From the NCBI RefSeq assembly GCF_031624495.1, contig NZ_JAMQOP010000001.1, positions 1,612,001 to 1,676,000 of the forward strand: a DNA stretch of 64,000 nt, given 5' to 3'. Below the pieces are notes generated by a model. That model ran no database searches and was not told the origin of the DNA. It worked only from the letters and a program-made list of their open reading frames with translations. Shown here one piece after another: positions 60,553 to 64,000 of the stretch (positions within the stretch are counted from its first letter, which is position 1; every line of letters begins with the position of its first letter). This stretch comes from Halogeometricum sp. S1BR25-6. Its GTDB lineage: Archaea; Halobacteriota; Halobacteria; Halobacteriales; Haloferacaceae. The translations under genes were made by a program, and so were the position numbers.

Positions 60553-62351
60553 AGCTGGTCCTCCGAGAGGGCGAATTTGCCGTTCGCGCCGCCCGAGGCG
60601 ACCATCGGGTAGACGTTCTCCCGCGGGTCGATGTGGAAGTCGATGACCGAGGGACCGTCGTAGTCGATGGCCTCCTCGACGGCGTCGGCGACTTCGTCGT
60701 AGTCGTCGACGCGCCACCCGCGCGCGCCGAACGCTTCGGCCAGTTTGTCGAACTCGGGACACCAGTTGTACTCCGCGGCCATGTGTCGGCCCTCGAAGAA
60801 GGCGTCCTGCCACTGGCGGACCATGCCGATGTACTCGTTGTTCAGCACCGCGACGGTGATGTCCAACTCCTCGCGGACCGCGACGGAGAGTTCCTGAATC
60901 GTCATCAGGAACGAACCGTCGCCGTCAACGCAGACGACCTCCTGGTCGTCCTCCGCGGCGAGGCGGGCGCCGATGGCCGAGGGGAGTCCGTAGCCCATCG
61001 TCCCGAGGCCGTGCGAGGACACCCACGTCCGCGGTTCAGTGAACGTCCAGTACTGCGCGGCCCACATCTGGTGTTGGCCGACGCCGGAGGTGACGATGGC
61101 GCGGTCGGAGGTGGCTTCGTCCAGACACTCGACGACGAACTGCGGTTTCAGCGGTTCGTCCTCGGGCGTCGCGTAGTCCATCGGATACTCGTCCTTCCAC
61201 GTCAGACACTGCTCGCGCCACTCCTCGGTGTCGGGGTCGGCGGCGATTTCGCTCGAAAGCGCGTCGAGTGCGTTCCCCGCGTCGCCGATGACCGGGTAGT
61301 CCGCGTGAACGTTCTTCGATATCTCCGCGGGGTCGATGTCGATGTGGACGACTTCCGCCTCCGGCGCGAACGTGTCGATGCCGCCGGTCAGGCGGTCGTC
61401 GAACCGGGTGCCGACCGCGACCAGCACGTCGGTGTGCGTGACGGCCATGTTGGCGTAGCCGGTGCCGTGCATCCCCGCCCACGAGAGACAGAGTTCGTCG
61501 TCCTCGGGGAACGAGCCGATACCCGGCATCGTCGTGACCACCGGGATACCGAACTCGCGCGCGAACGCGCGGGCTTCCTCGGCGGCGTCAGCCTTGATGA
61601 CCCCGCCGCCGAGAAGCATGAGCGGTCGCTCGGCGTCCTCGATGGCGCGGGCCGCCGCGGCGACGGCGTCGTCGTCCGGCACCGTCTTCGGCGTCGTGGT
61701 CTTCGGCGTCTCCGCCGGGCCGGGTTCGCGGTCCGTCCCGCCCTGCGTCACGTCCTTCGGCAGGTCGACGAGCGTCGGGCCGGGGCGGCCCTCGCCCGCG
61801 AGGGCAAACGCCTCGCCGACGGTGTCGCCGACGGCGTCGGCGTCGTCGGCGAAGTAGTTGTGCTTCGTGATGGGCGTCGTGACGCCGATGGTGTCCGTCT
61901 CCTGGAACGCGTCAGACCCGACCATCCCCGAGGGCACCTGCCCGGTCAGGGCGAGGACGCCGTCGGAGTCCATGTTGGCGTCGGCGATGCCGGTGACGAG
62001 GTTCGTCGCCCCCGGCCCCGAGGTGGCGAGGCAGACGCCGGGTTCGTTCCGGACGACGCCGAACGCGTCCGCGGCGTGGGCGGCGCCCTGTTCGTGCGCC
62101 ATCGTGACGTGTCGGATGTCCGAATCGTACAGCGCGTCGTAGATGGGCATGATGGCCCCGCCCTGCACGCCGAACGCCGCCTCGACGCCGGCGTTCTCCA
62201 GGGCGCGGATGACCGATGAGGCGCCCGTCGTCACCGGCGTCGGGTCGGTCGACTCCGACTCCGACTCCGACTCCGGTTCGGACTCTCCGGTGGCGTCGGT
62301 CGCCCCGTCGGCCTCGTCGTCGTCGCGCGTCGGCGGCGCTGGTTCGCTCAT
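60549..62351 (-). CDS. ilvB: acetolactate synthase catalytic (large) subunit
   Basis: ThDP-dependent enzyme making acetolactate or acetohydroxybutyrate. It has 600 residues. The catalytic glutamate is in VTMAHEQGAAHAADAFG, FAD region GTRFDDRLTGGIDTFAPEAE, and the ThDP/Mg motif VCVDGDGSFLMTIQELSVAV...LNNEYIGMVRQWQ. The first 45 residues are an acidic extension with a Ser-Glu tandem run encoded by repeated gactcc. Its ATG overlaps the stop of a 26-codon upstream ORF by 4 nt. Confidence 0.96.
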   Translation of the reverse strand: MSEPAPPTRDDDEADGATDATGESEPESESESESTDPTPVTTGASSVIRALENAGVEAAFGVQGGAIMPIYDALYDSDIRHVTMAHEQGAAHAADAFGVVRNEPGVCLATSGPGATNLVTGIADANMDSDGVLALTGQVPSGMVGSDAFQETDTIGVTTPITKHNYFADDADAVGDTVGEAFALAGEGRPGPTLVDLPKDVTQGGTDREPGPAETPKTTTPKTVPDDDAVAAAARAIEDAERPLMLLGGGVIKADAAEEARAFAREFGIPVVTTMPGIGSFPEDDELCLSWAGMHGTGYANMAVTHTDVLVAVGTRFDDRLTGGIDTFAPEAEVVHIDIDPAEISKNVHADYPVIGDAGNALDALSSEIAADPDTEEWREQCLTWKDEYPMDYATPEDEPLKPQFVVECLDEATSDRAIVTSGVGQHQMWAAQYWTFTEPRTWVSSHGLGTMGYGLPSAIGARLAAEDDQEVVCVDGDGSFLMTIQELSVAVREELDITVAVLNNEYIGMVRQWQDAFFEGRHMAAEYNWCPEFDKLAEAFGARGWRVDDYDEVADAVEEAIDYDGPSVIDFHIDPRENVYPMVASGGANGKFALSEDQL

Positions 62352-62428
62352 CGGTCGCCTCCGTGCGGTCTGGTCGTCGCTCGATGCGGTCGTCGGTCGG
62401 ATGTGCGGTCGTGGTCGTTGAACTCCAT
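62348..62428 (-). CDS. 26-residue leader ORF overlapping ilvB
   Basis: An ATG-started ORF (MEFNDHDRTSDRRPHRATTR) ends in TGA inside the ATGA overlap with the ilvB start, a layout used for translational coupling. It is rich in Arg, His and Asp, not in branched-chain residues. It may be a leader peptide or only a chance reading. The 409-nt gap before ilvB holds this ORF and another further upstream; I see no other gene there. Confidence 0.35.
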   Translation of the reverse strand: MEFNDHDRTSDRRPHRATTRPHGGDR

Positions 62429-62529
62429 CGTAAGGGTGCTCGCCGTCTGGGTGGTGGTGGAATCTCTCGGTCTCGGCGGTCGCCCGCCGGGCGAAGCGTC
62501 GACGGTCGCGAGGAGAGGGATGTGAGGGG

Positions 62530-62640
62530 CTAGGCGGCCCCTACGATACCGAGCGTCCGAATCGCGACCACGTCGTCCGCGCGGCGTCCCGACTCCGCGT
62601 CCGGGGAGGCGGGCGGCCGCTGGCGCGTCTGTCGTCGCAT
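62530..62640 (-). CDS. 36-residue small ORF between leuA and ilvB
   Basis: Encodes MRRQTRQRPPASPDAESGRR then ADDVVAIRTLGIVGAA. The end is rich in Val, Ile and Leu, and the stop codon lies in a hairpin ggggc-cgccta-gcccc (5-bp stem). A branched-chain-rich peptide with a hairpin just before ilvB resembles an attenuator leader, although attenuation of that type is not established in archaea. I recall one uncharacterised gene number between the homologous ilvB and leuA in Haloferax. It may be a real small protein instead. Confidence 0.45.
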   Translation of the reverse strand: MRRQTRQRPPASPDAESGRRADDVVAIRTLGIVGAA

Positions 62641-62760
62641 TCTGTTCGGGTGATTTCCTCGGAACGTAATGAACGTTTCGCGGCGCGCAACGATTGCGGC
62701 GACGGCGCCGCGGGGCGCGCACCCGCGGCTCACCGTCGTGAGCGAACGGGGCGCGGGGCA

Positions 62761-64000
62761 TCAGGCCCGGACCTCCTCGTTCTCGTCGTCCTCGTGGTCG
62801 ACGCCGACTTCGCCGGCGAAGCGGGTGAGCACGTCGTCGGTGACGCGCTCTTTCTCCGCGCCGAAGTCCTTGACCTTGCGAGTCACCGCGCGGACCTCGT
62901 CGTCGTCCGGCGTGAACCCGGCCTCCTCCAGCCGTTTCCGGACGGAGTGGGCGCCGGTGTGCTTGCCGAGCACGAACTCGCGCTGAGCGCCGACCATCTC
63001 GGGGGTCATCACGCCCGGCTCGAACGTGTCCGTGTTCTCGATGACGCCCGCGGCGTGGATGCCGCTCTCGTGGCTGAAGGCGTTGCGCCCGACGACCGGC
63101 TTGTTCGCCGGCGTCGAGATGTCGCTGGCCTCCTCGACCAGACGGGAGAGTTCGGTGATGCGCTTCGTATCGATGCCGGTGTCCACGTCGTACAGCGACT
63201 CGGCGGACATGACGACCTCCTCGTAGGCGGCGTTGCCGGCGCGTTCGCCGATGCCGTTGACCGATACCTGCGCCTGCGCGGCCCCCGCCTCGAAGCCCGC
63301 CATGGCGTTCGCGGTGGCCAGTCCGAAGTCGTCGTGGGCGTGCACGTCGATGTGCGCGTCGGTGTGCTCTCGCACCTCCCGGATGAGGCTCGCGAAGCGC
63401 GTCGGCGTCGCGACGCCGCAGGTGTCCGGGATGTTCACCCAGTCGACGCCGGCGTCGTCGACGGCCGACAGTATCTCCCCGAGGAACTCGACGTCCGTTC
63501 GCGTCGCGTCCATGGGCGAGAACATGACGTCGACGCCCGCCTCTTTCACTCGTTCGACGCACGCCACCGCGCGCTCGACGGCCTCCTCCTTGGAGGCGTG
63601 CATCGAGTCGGCCAACTGCACGTCGCTGGTGCTGACGAAGACGTGGACCAACTCCACCCCCGCGTCGAGAGCGGCCTCCACGTCCTTGTCGACGACGCGG
63701 GCGAGGCCGCAGACGTCCGTGTCCGTGGCCGCGGCGATGTCGCTGACGGCCTCGAACTCCGCGTCCGAGTTGACCGGGAAGCCCGCCTCGATGACGTGCG
63801 TCCCCATCTCGTCCAGCGTCGCCGCGATGTCGCGCTTCTCCTCGTAGCTGAACGAGGTGCGTGGCGACTGCTCGCCGTCGCGCAGCGTCGTGTCGAAAAT
63901 CCGTACACCGTCTATCTCGGATTCAGTAATGTGGGCTAACGTGCCCTGGAAGAACTCGACCCGCCGGGGAGCCCGACGAAGTGTCCTCCGTGTGTCGTTG
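62761..64000 (-). CDS. leuA: 2-isopropylmalate synthase (LeuA-type), N-terminus outside window
   Basis: Condenses acetyl-CoA with 2-ketoisovalerate, first step of leucine synthesis. About 413 residues are visible, the frame staying open to the edge without any in-frame start upstream of the conserved region. IRIFDTTLRDGEQSPR is the substrate- and metal-binding N-terminal motif. HIDVHAHDDFGLATANAMAG carries the HxH metal ligands and NGIGERAGNAAYEEVVMSAE follows; HESGIHAAGVIENTDTF is the second-subdomain signature. The protein stops about 85 residues after that, so the C-terminal LeuA regulatory dimer domain is absent. Context favours leucine; homocitrate and citramalate synthases have a similar fold. 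Confidence 0.9.
   Translation of the reverse strand, partial: NDTRRTLRRAPRRVEFFQGTLAHITESEIDGVRIFDTTLRDGEQSPRTSFSYEEKRDIAATLDEMGTHVIEAGFPVNSDAEFEAVSDIAAATDTDVCGLARVVDKDVEAALDAGVELVHVFVSTSDVQLADSMHASKEEAVERAVACVERVKEAGVDVMFSPMDATRTDVEFLGEILSAVDDAGVDWVNIPDTCGVATPTRFASLIREVREHTDAHIDVHAHDDFGLATANAMAGFEAGAAQAQVSVNGIGERAGNAAYEEVVMSAESLYDVDTGIDTKRITELSRLVEEASDISTPANKPVVGRNAFSHESGIHAAGVIENTDTFEPGVMTPEMVGAQREFVLGKHTGAHSVRKRLEEAGFTPDDDEVRAVTRKVKDFGAEKERVTDDVLTRFAGEVGVDHEDDENEEVRA

Noticed and set aside
62248-62275. gactcc tandem repeat as a regulatory repeat before ilvB
   Set aside because: It lies inside the ilvB N-terminal extension and encodes a Ser-Glu run; this is common low-complexity coding sequence in halophiles.

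Overview
The window is a 64 kb stretch of a haloarchaeal main chromosome. The evidence is high GC, very acidic proteins, TATA/BRE promoters placed about 25-30 nt before start codons, a TFB gene, UPF0058 and other halophile-only small families, and a fructose PTS with a GlpR regulator. The order gluconate dehydratase, HAD protein, fba, ptfB-ptsI-ptsH-ptfA-ptfC-pfkB-glpR, leuBDC, ilvCNB, leuA is, from memory, the order in Haloferax volcanii. I therefore place it in or near the Haloferacaceae; no database was searched. I see no rRNA, tRNA, CRISPR array, integrase or complete insertion sequence.

Left part (1-19600) is a mixed core region. It holds the end of a 3-hydroxyacyl-CoA dehydrogenase, a repeat-bearing helix-hairpin-helix protein, class I-type fructose-1,6-bisphosphatase behind a small leaderless upstream ORF, and a biotin-dependent acyl-CoA carboxyltransferase. 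PH-domain membrane proteins, a DoxX/MaoC pair, a PGF-CTERM secreted protein and a zinc-ribbon protein follow. Then come a citrate-lyase-like protein, glutamate dehydrogenase, a DICT sensor, pyrBI, a histidine kinase with an in-frame palindromic repeat array, and several small or uncharacterised genes.

Middle part (19650-37250) is the menaquinone block on the minus strand: an enoyl-CoA hydratase, menC-menA, menB flanked by hairpin elements, a membrane protein, menD and menF. After it come a YedY-like molybdenum protein, a ribbon-helix-helix regulator, UPF0058, an active-looking rhomboid protease with a large extra domain, a METTL5-type methyltransferase, a secreted nuclease lipoprotein, TFB, an Agl23-type membrane glycosyltransferase and a universal stress protein.

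Right-centre part (37400-48100) holds a Tat-exported PhoX-like protein, a [2Fe-2S] ferredoxin, a rhodanese/persulfide-dioxygenase fusion, a probable chemotaxis-transducer remnant, a ferritin-like and a MOSC protein, a formamidase-like enzyme and gluconate dehydratase with a palindromic promoter. Right part (48190-64000) is two metabolic blocks. In the first, fructose is imported and phosphorylated by the PTS, phosphorylated again by PfkB and cleaved by the class II aldolase, under GlpR. The second is a tightly overlapping leucine/isoleucine/valine operon (leuA, ilvB, ilvN, ilvC, small gene, leuC, leuD, leuB).

The most unusual signals are: (1) six 22-23 bp-spaced palindromes, four of them perfect, inside the ATPase domain of the histidine kinase, translated in frame; (2) the same kind of hairpin (7-9 bp stem, 3-nt loop) at intergenic sites, including both sides of menB; (3) three half-sites like the bacterial GlpR consensus upstream of ptfC; (4) short leader ORFs before fbp and ilvB; and (5) a remnant of a haloarchaeal transducer gene.
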